Below are positions 58,172 through 64,000 of a DNA stretch of 64,000 nt, in pieces. The translations under genes and the position numbers were made by a program. Where the stretch lies: contig NZ_JAMBNX010000004.1 in assembly GCF_023715325.1 (NCBI RefSeq), positions 248,001 through 312,000 of the forward strand, given 5' to 3'. A model generated the notes under the pieces. That model searched no databases, was not told where the DNA came from, and saw nothing but the letters and a program-made list of their open reading frames with translations. Source of the stretch: Agromyces mediolanus. Lineage in GTDB: Bacteria; Actinomycetota; Actinomycetes; Actinomycetales; Microbacteriaceae. Every line of letters begins with the position of its first letter. The stretch's first letter is position 1.

Positions 58172-58239
58172 CGAAAGGGTCGAATCACGGCAAGCGTGTG
58201 GCGCCCGAGCCATCCCGCCGTCGGAATCCGACCCCCTCG
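58172..58239. repeat. Family B palindromic element, copy 3
   Basis: CGAAAGGGTCGAATCACGGC at the left and GTCGGAATCCGACCCCCTCG at the right. The reverse complement of copy 1 begins CGAAAGGGTCGGATTCCGAC, so the left arm here is a decayed version. Confidence 0.78.
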
Positions 58240-58286
58240 GCGGGGCGCGGGCCGCGCGGGGCGCTGCGGGAGCCGCACCCACCCCC

Positions 58287-58314
58287 TAACGGCGGGACAC
58301 CGCGCGGCCGAGAG
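58287..58314 (+). promoter_or_regulatory. FliA-type flagellar promoter of the flbD-motAB operon
   Basis: TAAC (58287-58290), 16 bases, GCCGAGAG (58307-58314), again in the context CCTAACGG and GAGAGTG. flbD begins 46 bases downstream. Confidence 0.8.
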
Positions 58315-58360
58315 TGAACAGCGGCGGCCGTCCTGGCCGCCTCCGCACATCGGGGGACCC

Positions 58361-58612
58361 ATGATCGTCGTGACACGACTGAACGGCAGCAGCTTCGCGC
58401 TGAACGCCGACCTCGTCGAGCGCATCCACGCGACCCCCGACACGACGCTGCTCATGGTCGACGGCACCAACTACGTCGTGACCGAGTCCGTCGACGAGGT
58501 CATCGAGCGGATCGTCGAGTTCCGCGCCCGCGTGCTCGCCCGCGCGCAGGAACTCGACCGCGGCACCCCCGCCCCCGTGACCCGCCTCACCCTGGCACCG
58601 AAGGCGGACTGA
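58361..58612 (+). CDS. flbD: FlbD-family flagellar protein
   Basis: An 83-residue protein. IVVTRLNGSSFALNADLVERIHATPDTTLLMVDGTNYVVTESVDEVIERI is the full FlbD family pattern (short, mostly beta then helix), found before motA in many Gram-positive flagellar operons. Its job is unclear (the name is shared with an unrelated Caulobacter regulator). The ATG at 58361 has GGGGGA upstream; motA follows two bases after its stop. Confidence 0.9.
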   Translation: MIVVTRLNGSSFALNADLVERIHATPDTTLLMVDGTNYVVTESVDEVIERIVEFRARVLARAQELDRGTPAPVTRLTLAPKAD

Positions 58613-58614
58613 CC

Positions 58615-59382
58615 GTGGACCCTTCCCTGCTCATCGGCCTCGTGCTCGCGTTCGGCTCCCTGTACGCGATGATCACGATGGAGGGCGCGAACGTCGGGGC
58701 GCTCCTCCTCCCCGCACCGATGGCGCTCGTCTTCGGGGCGACCATCGCCGTCGGCATCGCCGGCGCGACGCTCAGCGACGCGTTCCGCGCGGTCAAGGCC
58801 CTCCCCCGCGCCTTCCGCGGGAAGACGGCGAAACCGCAGGGCACGATCGACCGGCTCGTGGAGATCGCGGAGAAGGCGCGGCGCGAGGGCCTCCTCTCGC
58901 TCGAACAGGATGCCTCGGAGACCGACGACCCGTTCCTCCGCAACGCGCTGCAGAACATCGCCGACGGCACCGACGGCGACGAACTCCGTTCGCTCCTCGA
59001 GGAGGAGATCGCCTCCAAGGAGCGCGACGGCATGCAGTCCGCCAAGTTCTACAAGGCGCTCGGCGGCTACGCCCCGACCATCGGCATCATCGGCACCGTG
59101 GTCTCGCTCACCCACGTGCTCGAGAAGCTCGACTCCCCCGACACGCTCGGCCCGTCGATCGCGACCGCCTTCGTCGCCACGCTCTGGGGCCTGCTCTCGG
59201 CGAACTTCATCTGGCTGCCGATCGGCGACCGGATCGCCCGGCTCACCACGCTCGAGGCCGAGCACATGACGCTCGTGATGGAGGGTGCGCTCGCCGTGCA
59301 GGCCGGCAGTCAGCCCCGACTCCTCGGCGAGCGCCTGCGCGCGATCGCCCCGGGCCTGGGGCAGCAGCAAGAGGCGGCATGA
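58615..59382 (+). CDS. motA: Flagellar motor stator protein MotA
   Basis: A 255-residue, four-helix stator subunit. The conserved periplasm-to-membrane part KALGGYAPTIGIIGTVVSLTHVLEKL and ATAFVATLWGLLSANFIWLPIG are the MotA/ExbB-type helices 3 and 4. The cytoplasmic loop between helices 2 and 3 carries the charged residues that touch FliG. It starts with GTG, and its stop overlaps motB by ATGA. Confidence 0.94.
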   Translation: MDPSLLIGLVLAFGSLYAMITMEGANVGALLLPAPMALVFGATIAVGIAGATLSDAFRAVKALPRAFRGKTAKPQGTIDRLVEIAEKARREGLLSLEQDASETDDPFLRNALQNIADGTDGDELRSLLEEEIASKERDGMQSAKFYKALGGYAPTIGIIGTVVSLTHVLEKLDSPDTLGPSIATAFVATLWGLLSANFIWLPIGDRIARLTTLEAEHMTLVMEGALAVQAGSQPRLLGERLRAIAPGLGQQQEAA

Positions 59383-60197
59383 GCGCCCGGCGGAAGCGCC
59401 GCCAGGCCGGTGGCGAGGTCCACAACGACGAACGCTGGATGGCGTCGTACATGGACATGGTCACGGTGCTCATGTGCATGTTCATCGTGCTGTTCGCCAT
59501 GTCGACCGTCGACGCGGAGAAGTTCGAGGCGCTCAGCAACTCGCTCGCCACGGGCTTCGGCCAGGAGATCAGTGACGAGGTGGATGCCTCGGACGGGTAC
59601 GTCGTACCCGCCGAGCTGCGCAGCGACGAGATGGAGCAGGAGCCGACGCCGCTCGACCTCGCGAAGCAGGAGCTGCAGAACCTCGTCGAGATCCGCGACC
59701 GCATCGACGCCGGCCTGAAGCAGGCGGGCCTGCGCGAGGCCGTCGCCTTCGACATCGACGAGCACGGCCTCATCATCCGCCTCGTCGGCGCGGAGACGTA
59801 CTTCACCGGCAACAGCGTCGAGCTCAGCGAGCTCGCGCAGCGGGTGCTGACGATCGTGGGCGGGGTGCTGAAGACCCTTCCGAACGAGATCCGCGTGGAG
59901 GGCCACGCTGACCCGCACGGTTCACCCGGGCCGTTCCCGACGGACTGGGAGCTCGCGAGCGGACGCGCCGCCCGCGTCGTGCGGTACTTCGTCGAGCAGG
60001 GCTCGCTGGCGCCCGAGCGCGCGGTCGCGATCGGCTACGGCTCGGCGCGGCCGATCACGGCACGGACCGACGAGGAGGGGATGTCGCTGAACCGCCGGGT
60101 CGACCTCGTCGTGGTGTCGGACCAGCCCGAGGACGTGCGGGCGCTGCTCCCCGCCCTCTACGACCAGCTCGAAGCGGCGACGACGGCCGGGCAGTAG
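59379..60197 (+). CDS. motB: Flagellar motor stator protein MotB
   Basis: A 272-residue stator subunit with one helix. WMASYMDMVTVLMCMFIVLFAMSTVDAEKF contains the ion-binding Asp (SYMD) used by proton- and sodium-driven motors. The C-terminal OmpA-like domain binds peptidoglycan, with GHADPHG and SGRAARVVRYFVEQG followed by AIGYGSARPIT and LNRRVDLVV. It forms the stator with MotA. Confidence 0.95.
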   Translation: MSARRKRRQAGGEVHNDERWMASYMDMVTVLMCMFIVLFAMSTVDAEKFEALSNSLATGFGQEISDEVDASDGYVVPAELRSDEMEQEPTPLDLAKQELQNLVEIRDRIDAGLKQAGLREAVAFDIDEHGLIIRLVGAETYFTGNSVELSELAQRVLTIVGGVLKTLPNEIRVEGHADPHGSPGPFPTDWELASGRAARVVRYFVEQGSLAPERAVAIGYGSARPITARTDEEGMSLNRRVDLVVVSDQPEDVRALLPALYDQLEAATTAGQ

Positions 60198-60230
60198 CTG
60201 CCCCTGGCTCCCCGAGCCGTCGAGGGGCGC

Positions 60231-60405
60231 CCTGGGTCCCCGAGCTTGTCGAGGGGCGCTTCGACGAGCTCAGCGAACCACCCCTGGCTCCCCGAGCTTG
60301 TCGAGGGGCGCTTCGACGAGCTCAGCGAACCAACGCTTCGACGAGCTCAGCGAACCAACGCTTCGACGAGCTCAGCGAACCAACGCTTCGACGAGCTCAG
60401 CGAAC
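60231..60405. repeat. Family F repeat array upstream of fliM
   Basis: Two copies of a longer unit (CCCCGAGCTTGTCGAGGGGC plus CTTCGACGAGCTCAGCGAAC) at about 60237-60330, then three exact tandem units of 25 bases starting at 60331, 60356 and 60381. The GAGCTTGTCGA and TCGACGAGCTC parts are complementary, so each long unit can form a hairpin. The array ends five bases before the fliM promoter. Confidence 0.85.
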
Positions 60406-60410
60406 CGGGC

Positions 60411-60438
60411 TAACCGCGCCCGGCACCGCGACCGATAG
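60411..60438 (+). promoter_or_regulatory. FliA-type flagellar promoter of the fliM operon
   Basis: TAAC (60411-60414), 16 bases, ACCGATAG (60431-60438), the copy closest to the classical GCCGATAA. The GTG at 60447 lies where transcription should start, so the mRNA is probably leaderless. Confidence 0.8.
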
Positions 60439-60446
60439 TGGGATCC

Positions 60447-61343
60447 GTGCTGACGAGAACCGAGGAGCAGGTCGAGACGCCGACGCGCGCCGCCGAGCCC
60501 TACGACTTCCGTCGACCGACGACGCTCGCCCGCGAGCACTCCCGCGTGCTCGAGCTCGCCTTCGAGAGCTTCGCCCGGCAGTGGGGCACGCAGCTCACCG
60601 CGAACGTGCGCGCCCGCTCCCAGGCGACGTTCCTGCAGGTGGCGATGCACACGTACGACGACTACGCCGCCTCGCTGCCGCCCGCCACCACGATGGTGCT
60701 CTGCCGGCTCGCGGGCGACGAGGCGAAGGCCGTCATCCAGTTCCCCGCCTCGGCCGCGCTCGGTTGGATGACGCACATGCTCGGCGGCTCCGGCGAGCGC
60801 ATCGAGCCCGAGCGCACCTTCACCGAGATCGAGCAGCAGCTGTTGCGCGCGCTCATCGACGACCTGCTGGACGACCTGCAGTACTCGCTCGGCCGCATCC
60901 TGCCCGCCCGCCCGGAGTTCGACTCGCTGCACCACACGGCGCAGTTCGCCCAGGCGGCGCCGACGTCGGCGCTGATGATCGTCGCGAGCTTCGTCGTCGA
61001 GTGCGCCGAGCGCGAGACGACGGCGACCTTGGCACTGCCCGCCGACGCGGTGCTCCGCGGACTGGGCGAGTCGAACCCCGTCGTCGCGACCGACCGCGCC
61101 CGCAGCCTCGTCGCGGCGCAGATCGAGCTCACCCCGGTGCCGCTCGGCGTCGGCCTCGCGCCCGTGCCGGTGACCCCGCAGGACATCCTCGAGCTCGCCG
61201 TCGGCGACGTGATCCCCCTCGCGCACGCCGCGAGCGAGCCGTTCCTCGTCACGGTCGACGGCCGTGCCGTCGGGCGCGCGGCGATCGGCCGCACCGGCAA
61301 CCGGCTCGCCTGCACCATCACCGAGACCCTGGAGATCCTCTGA
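60447..61343 (+). CDS. fliM: Flagellar motor switch protein FliM
   Basis: A 298-residue switch protein. DFRRPTTLAREHSRVLELAFESFARQWGTQLT is the FliM middle-domain start. The body contains CRLAGDEAKAVIQFPASAALGWMTHMLGG and the C-terminal SpoA domain ends with VGRAAIGRTGNRLACTITETLEIL. The N-terminal CheY-binding motif normally reading LSQxEIDxLL is not recognisable (VLTRTEEQVETPTRA). I prefer the GTG at 60447 over 60438 because the latter lies within the promoter. Confidence 0.92.
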   Translation: MLTRTEEQVETPTRAAEPYDFRRPTTLAREHSRVLELAFESFARQWGTQLTANVRARSQATFLQVAMHTYDDYAASLPPATTMVLCRLAGDEAKAVIQFPASAALGWMTHMLGGSGERIEPERTFTEIEQQLLRALIDDLLDDLQYSLGRILPARPEFDSLHHTAQFAQAAPTSALMIVASFVVECAERETTATLALPADAVLRGLGESNPVVATDRARSLVAAQIELTPVPLGVGLAPVPVTPQDILELAVGDVIPLAHAASEPFLVTVDGRAVGRAAIGRTGNRLACTITETLEIL

Positions 61344-62011
61344 TGACCTCGACCACCTCCGCCGCGCTCGCCGCCGACGCCGCCGCCGAGCTCGCCCGCG
61401 CCCTGCCGAGCGAGAACGGCTACACGGTCGGCGGGACGGCGGGCCGGGTCGCGCCCGCGGAGTCCTTCGAGGCGAGCTCGGTCGGGCAGGTCTCGGTCGA
61501 TGTCGCAGTCGGGTTCCTCGGCGTCGGAACGATCGCCCACGACGGGCTCGCCGTGCAGAACCTCGTGCACCCGGCGCTCGCCGCCGCGGCCCGCGTCTAC
61601 GGCACGGGCGTGCTGGGCGAGGTCCGCGAGGGCGCCGGGCTCTTCGACGACCCCGACGCGGAGGTCTTCGAGCTGCTCGACGGTGAGACGATCGTCGGCT
61701 GGTTCGCGGTGCGGCCGCGCCGCTCGGCCCGCCAGGGCGGCCCGCTCGCGGGCGACCCGGAGGAGCGGTTGAACCGCATCAACGGCGTCGAGATGGCGCT
61801 CACGGTCGAGATCGGCCGGACGCGGATGACGGTGCGCGACGTGCTGGGCCTCGAGCCCGGCGCCGTGGTCGAGCTCGACCGCTCGGCGGGCGCCCCGGCC
61901 GACATCCTGCTGAACGGCCGCGTCATCGCCCACGGCGAGGTCGTCGTCGTCGACCAGGACTACGGCGTGCGCGTCACCCGCATCCTCGACGCCCAGGAGG
62001 GCGCCCGCTAG
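61343..62011 (+). CDS. fliN: Flagellar motor switch protein FliN, long form
   Basis: A 222-residue switch protein. The C-terminal SpoA domain (about residues 145-215) reads NGVEMALTVEIGRTRMTVRDVLGLEPGAVVELD, then ILLNGRVIAHGEVVVVDQDYGVRVTRI. It is preceded by about 135 residues with a separate folded domain (VSVDVAVGFLGVGTIAHDGL, and so on), making it longer than enterobacterial FliN (about 137) and comparable to FliY-like forms. ATGA overlaps with both neighbours' ends or starts. Confidence 0.92.
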   Translation: MTSTTSAALAADAAAELARALPSENGYTVGGTAGRVAPAESFEASSVGQVSVDVAVGFLGVGTIAHDGLAVQNLVHPALAAAARVYGTGVLGEVREGAGLFDDPDAEVFELLDGETIVGWFAVRPRRSARQGGPLAGDPEERLNRINGVEMALTVEIGRTRMTVRDVLGLEPGAVVELDRSAGAPADILLNGRVIAHGEVVVVDQDYGVRVTRILDAQEGAR

Positions 62012-62562
62012 TGGATGCCGTCTTCCTCGTCCTCCGCGTGGTCGTCGCCCTCGGCGTCGTCCTCGCCGTCATCTGGGTGGCGCACCGCCAGCTCAGCCGG
62101 CGGCGTTCGGGGTCGAGGAAGGCGAACCTCGTGCAGGTCGTGGCGCGCCAGTCGCTGTCGCCGAAGGCCTCGGTCGCGATCGTGGATGCCGACGGCCGCC
62201 GCCTCGTGCTGGGCGTCACCGAGCACGGGGTCTCGGTGCTGAGCGATCGCCCGGCGCCGGTGCCCGACGCGGAGTTCGACGCGGTGCTCGCCGCCGCAGT
62301 CGCGCCCGCCGAGCCCGTGCGGGCCGAGGCATCCGCGCAGCCGTCAGCAGCGCGTCGTGAGGACGACGCCCGCGAGGACCTCGACCCCTTCGCCATCTTC
62401 GACGGCCCTTCGGCTGACGCCGAACCGCCCGCCACCCGCCGTGCCGCCCTCGCGGCGGCCTCCACCGGACCCGCATCGCACGGATCGCGCCGCGGGTCGA
62501 TCCTCTCGGCCGAGACATGGAAGCGCTCGCTCGCCGGGGTGAAGGAGGGCCTCGGCATATGA
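62011..62562 (+). CDS. fliO: Flagellar biosynthesis protein FliO-like
   Basis: A 183-residue protein with one N-terminal helix (VFLVLRVVVALGVVLAVIWVAHRQL) and a small beta domain (VQVVARQSLSPKASVAIVDADGRRLVLGVTEHGVSVLSD), the FliO pattern. The C-terminal 90 residues are disordered, Ala-rich and acidic. FliO assists FliP assembly. It starts with GTG at the last base of the fliN stop and overlaps fliP. Confidence 0.88.
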   Translation: MDAVFLVLRVVVALGVVLAVIWVAHRQLSRRRSGSRKANLVQVVARQSLSPKASVAIVDADGRRLVLGVTEHGVSVLSDRPAPVPDAEFDAVLAAAVAPAEPVRAEASAQPSAARREDDAREDLDPFAIFDGPSADAEPPATRRAALAAASTGPASHGSRRGSILSAETWKRSLAGVKEGLGI

Positions 62563-63416
62563 CGCGCCCCTCGGCCGGCAGCAGCCGGTCGGGGAAGCCT
62601 CTGCGGATCGCCGCCATCGCGGCCGCTTCCATCCTGATCGCGCTCCTCTGGGTCGTGCTCTCCTCCGCAGCCGGCTTCGCCGTGGAGATCGACCCCACCG
62701 TCCCGGAACCGCCGAGCGACCCCGTCGCCCCCGTGGATCCCGGGCAGGGCGGCTTCGGCGTGTCCATCAACGGCCCCGACGGCACGCCCTCCTCGGCGAT
62801 CGTCACTCTCATCGGCATCACCCTGCTCGCCGTCGCCCCGGCGCTGCTGATCATGACGACCTCGTTCACGAAGATCTTCGTGGTGCTCGCGATGGCCCGC
62901 AACGCGCTGTCGCTGCCGGCGATCCCGCCGAACCAGGTGCTCGCCGGCCTCGCCCTGTTCCTCTCCTTCTTCGTCATGCAGCCGGTGCTCGCGCAGGTGA
63001 ACGAGCTCGGCATCCAGCCCTACCTCGCCGGTCAGCTCGACGCGAGCCAGGCGTTCGAGGCGGGCGTCGCGCCGCTGCGCGACTGGATGCTGTCGTTCAC
63101 CCGGGAGGAGGACCTCGCCCTGATGACCAGGGCCGCAGGGCTCCCGAACCCCGCGGACCCCTCGGCGGTCGACCTCTGGACGCTGATCCCCGCCTTCGTC
63201 ATCTCGGAGCTGCGTTCGGCGTTCATCATCGGCTTCGTCGTGTTCGTGCCGTTCCTCGTCATCGACCTCGTCGTCTCCGCGGTGCTGATGTCGATGGGCA
63301 TGATGATGCTGCCGCCGGTGATGATCTCGCTGCCGTTCAAGATCCTGCTGTTCATCCTCGTCGACGGCTGGGGCCTGCTCGCCACGACCCTCGTCTCCAG
63401 TTACCGGGGAGGCTGA
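62559..63416 (+). CDS. fliP: Flagellar export gate protein FliP
   Basis: A 285-residue core component of the type III export gate. It has a signal-like helix (LRIAAIAAASILIALLWVVLSSAAGFA), an acidic Pro-rich segment, and then the conserved FliP domain: ALLIMTTSFTKIFVVLAMARNALSLPAIPPNQVLAGLALFLSFFVMQPV, and near the C-terminus LIPAFVISELRSAFIIGFVVFVPFLVIDLVVSAVLMSMGMMMLPPVMISLPFKILLF. Among the best conserved proteins in the window. Confidence 0.97.
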   Translation: MTRPSAGSSRSGKPLRIAAIAAASILIALLWVVLSSAAGFAVEIDPTVPEPPSDPVAPVDPGQGGFGVSINGPDGTPSSAIVTLIGITLLAVAPALLIMTTSFTKIFVVLAMARNALSLPAIPPNQVLAGLALFLSFFVMQPVLAQVNELGIQPYLAGQLDASQAFEAGVAPLRDWMLSFTREEDLALMTRAAGLPNPADPSAVDLWTLIPAFVISELRSAFIIGFVVFVPFLVIDLVVSAVLMSMGMMMLPPVMISLPFKILLFILVDGWGLLATTLVSSYRGG

Positions 63417-63692
63417 GTGGACACCGCCGCCGTCCTCGACATCGGCCTGCAGGGCCTCCTCGTCGCCGCGAAGCTCGGCGCGCCGGCGCTGCTCACCGCG
63501 CTCGTCGTGGGCTTCGCGATCTCGCTGCTGCAGTCGATCACGCAGATCCAGGAGGTGACGCTCTCGTTCGTGCCGAAGGCGGTCGCCGTCGGCATCGCGC
63601 TCGTCGTCTGCGGGCACTGGATGATCAGCGAGATCGTGGCCTTCACGCTCGGCCTGTTCGAGCGCATCCCGAGCCTCGTGGGGGCCGGCTGA
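63417..63692 (+). CDS. fliQ: Flagellar export gate protein FliQ
   Basis: A 91-residue, two-helix gate subunit. KLGAPALLTALVVGFAISLLQSITQIQEVTLSFVPKAVAVGIALVVCGHWM is the FliQ signature (SLLQ.ATQIQE.TLSFVPK in relatives). It starts with GTG directly after the fliP stop, and its stop overlaps the fliR ATG. Confidence 0.96.
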   Translation: MDTAAVLDIGLQGLLVAAKLGAPALLTALVVGFAISLLQSITQIQEVTLSFVPKAVAVGIALVVCGHWMISEIVAFTLGLFERIPSLVGAG

Positions 63693-64000
63693 TGGAGTTC
63701 ACCTTCGACCCCGCCTGGCTCGAGGCCGTGATGCTCGCGAGCGTGCGGATGGCCGCGTTCCTCGTGATCGCCCCGCCGTTCTCGAACCGGGCGGTGCCGA
63801 TGCGGGTGAAGGCCGGGCTCGCGCTCGCGCTCGGGCTGGCCGTGTCGCCCGCCGTGGTGCCCGGCTACACGCCGCCCGACGGCGCCGGCTTCCTCGGCGC
63901 CCTCATCGCGGAGGTCGGCACGGGGGCGCTGCTCGGCTTCCTCGTCTACGCCGTGTTCAGCGCGATCCAGTCCGCCGGCGGGCTGCTCGACCTCTTCGGC
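63692..64000 (+). CDS. fliR: Flagellar export gate protein FliR, 5' part only
   Basis: 103 codons are visible before the window ends. WLEAVMLASVRMAAFLVIAPPFSNRAVPMRVKAGLALALGLAVSPAV and FLGALIAEVGTGALLGFLVYAVFSAIQSAGGLLDL match the start of FliR, a multi-helix export gate protein. The gene directly follows fliQ, as in most flagellar clusters; flhB and flhA would be expected next. Confidence 0.93.
   Translation, partial: MEFTFDPAWLEAVMLASVRMAAFLVIAPPFSNRAVPMRVKAGLALALGLAVSPAVVPGYTPPDGAGFLGALIAEVGTGALLGFLVYAVFSAIQSAGGLLDLFG

Noticed and set aside
60308-60405. CRISPR-like array
   Set aside because: The 25-bp units are joined directly without unique spacers, and no cas gene is present.

Overview
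The window is a stretch of a very GC-rich actinobacterial chromosome. Codon use, frequent GTG starts, leaderless promoters, the gene families present and a strikingly frequent heptamer (GGATGCC/GGCATCC) all fit the family Microbacteriaceae (Agromyces, Microbacterium and relatives). That placement is an inference from style and content; no rRNA or other marker gene is present. I found no tRNA, rRNA, CRISPR array, phage or complete insertion sequence.

Layout. Positions 1-98 are the 3' end of an exonuclease III gene. 285-3260 is an SsuBAC/TauABC-like ABC importer. 3391-10633 is a housekeeping mix: an AlkD-like repair protein, a small membrane protein, a DUF6421-like protein with an SDR partner, two ArsR regulators, a PF04020 membrane protein, and an ArsR-SRPBCC-DHFR-like operon. 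10630-16693 holds an MFS exporter and a histidine kinase/response regulator pair followed by an ABC-2 exporter; the kinase and exporter promoters look alike. 16865-19875 is an amidohydrolase with a frameshifted MHS transporter. 20051-20986 is a possible leader ORF with a DUF3800 gene. 21101-25496 is a LysR regulator, an MHS transporter, an FMN-dependent 2-hydroxy-acid oxidase and a GntR regulator. 25548-30022 is a cell-envelope D-amino-acid cluster: an acyltransferase-3/CapA fusion, an alanine-racemase homologue and a divergent D-Ala-D-Ala ligase. 30217-38136 is a metabolic mix with MFS/MarR and several unknown proteins.

38427-64000 is dominated by a flagellar cluster: a FliA/WhiG-type sigma factor, then fliC, fliD, fliS, an unknown gene, flgB, flgC, fliE, fliF, fliG, fliH, fliI, fliJ, an NlpC/P60 hydrolase, fliK, flgD, flgE, flbD, motA, motB, fliM, fliN, fliO, fliP, fliQ and the start of fliR. 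Most genes overlap by 1-4 bases or more, implying long coupled operons. Four promoters of the form TAAC-N16-RCCGANAG, upstream of fliC, flgB, flbD and fliM, are probably read by the sigma factor at 38427. Three non-flagellar genes (an ACR3-like permease, a cupin and an amine oxidase) sit between flgE and flbD, flanked by palindromic repeats.

Besides genes, the window is rich in short intergenic elements with inverted-repeat ends. There are at least four families: A of about 97 bp (4 copies), B of about 65 bp (3), C of about 70 bp (4) and D of 69 bp (2-3). There is also a tandem family near fliM and a 36-bp palindrome after the ligase gene. These elements and the envelope cluster are the most promising material for follow-up.
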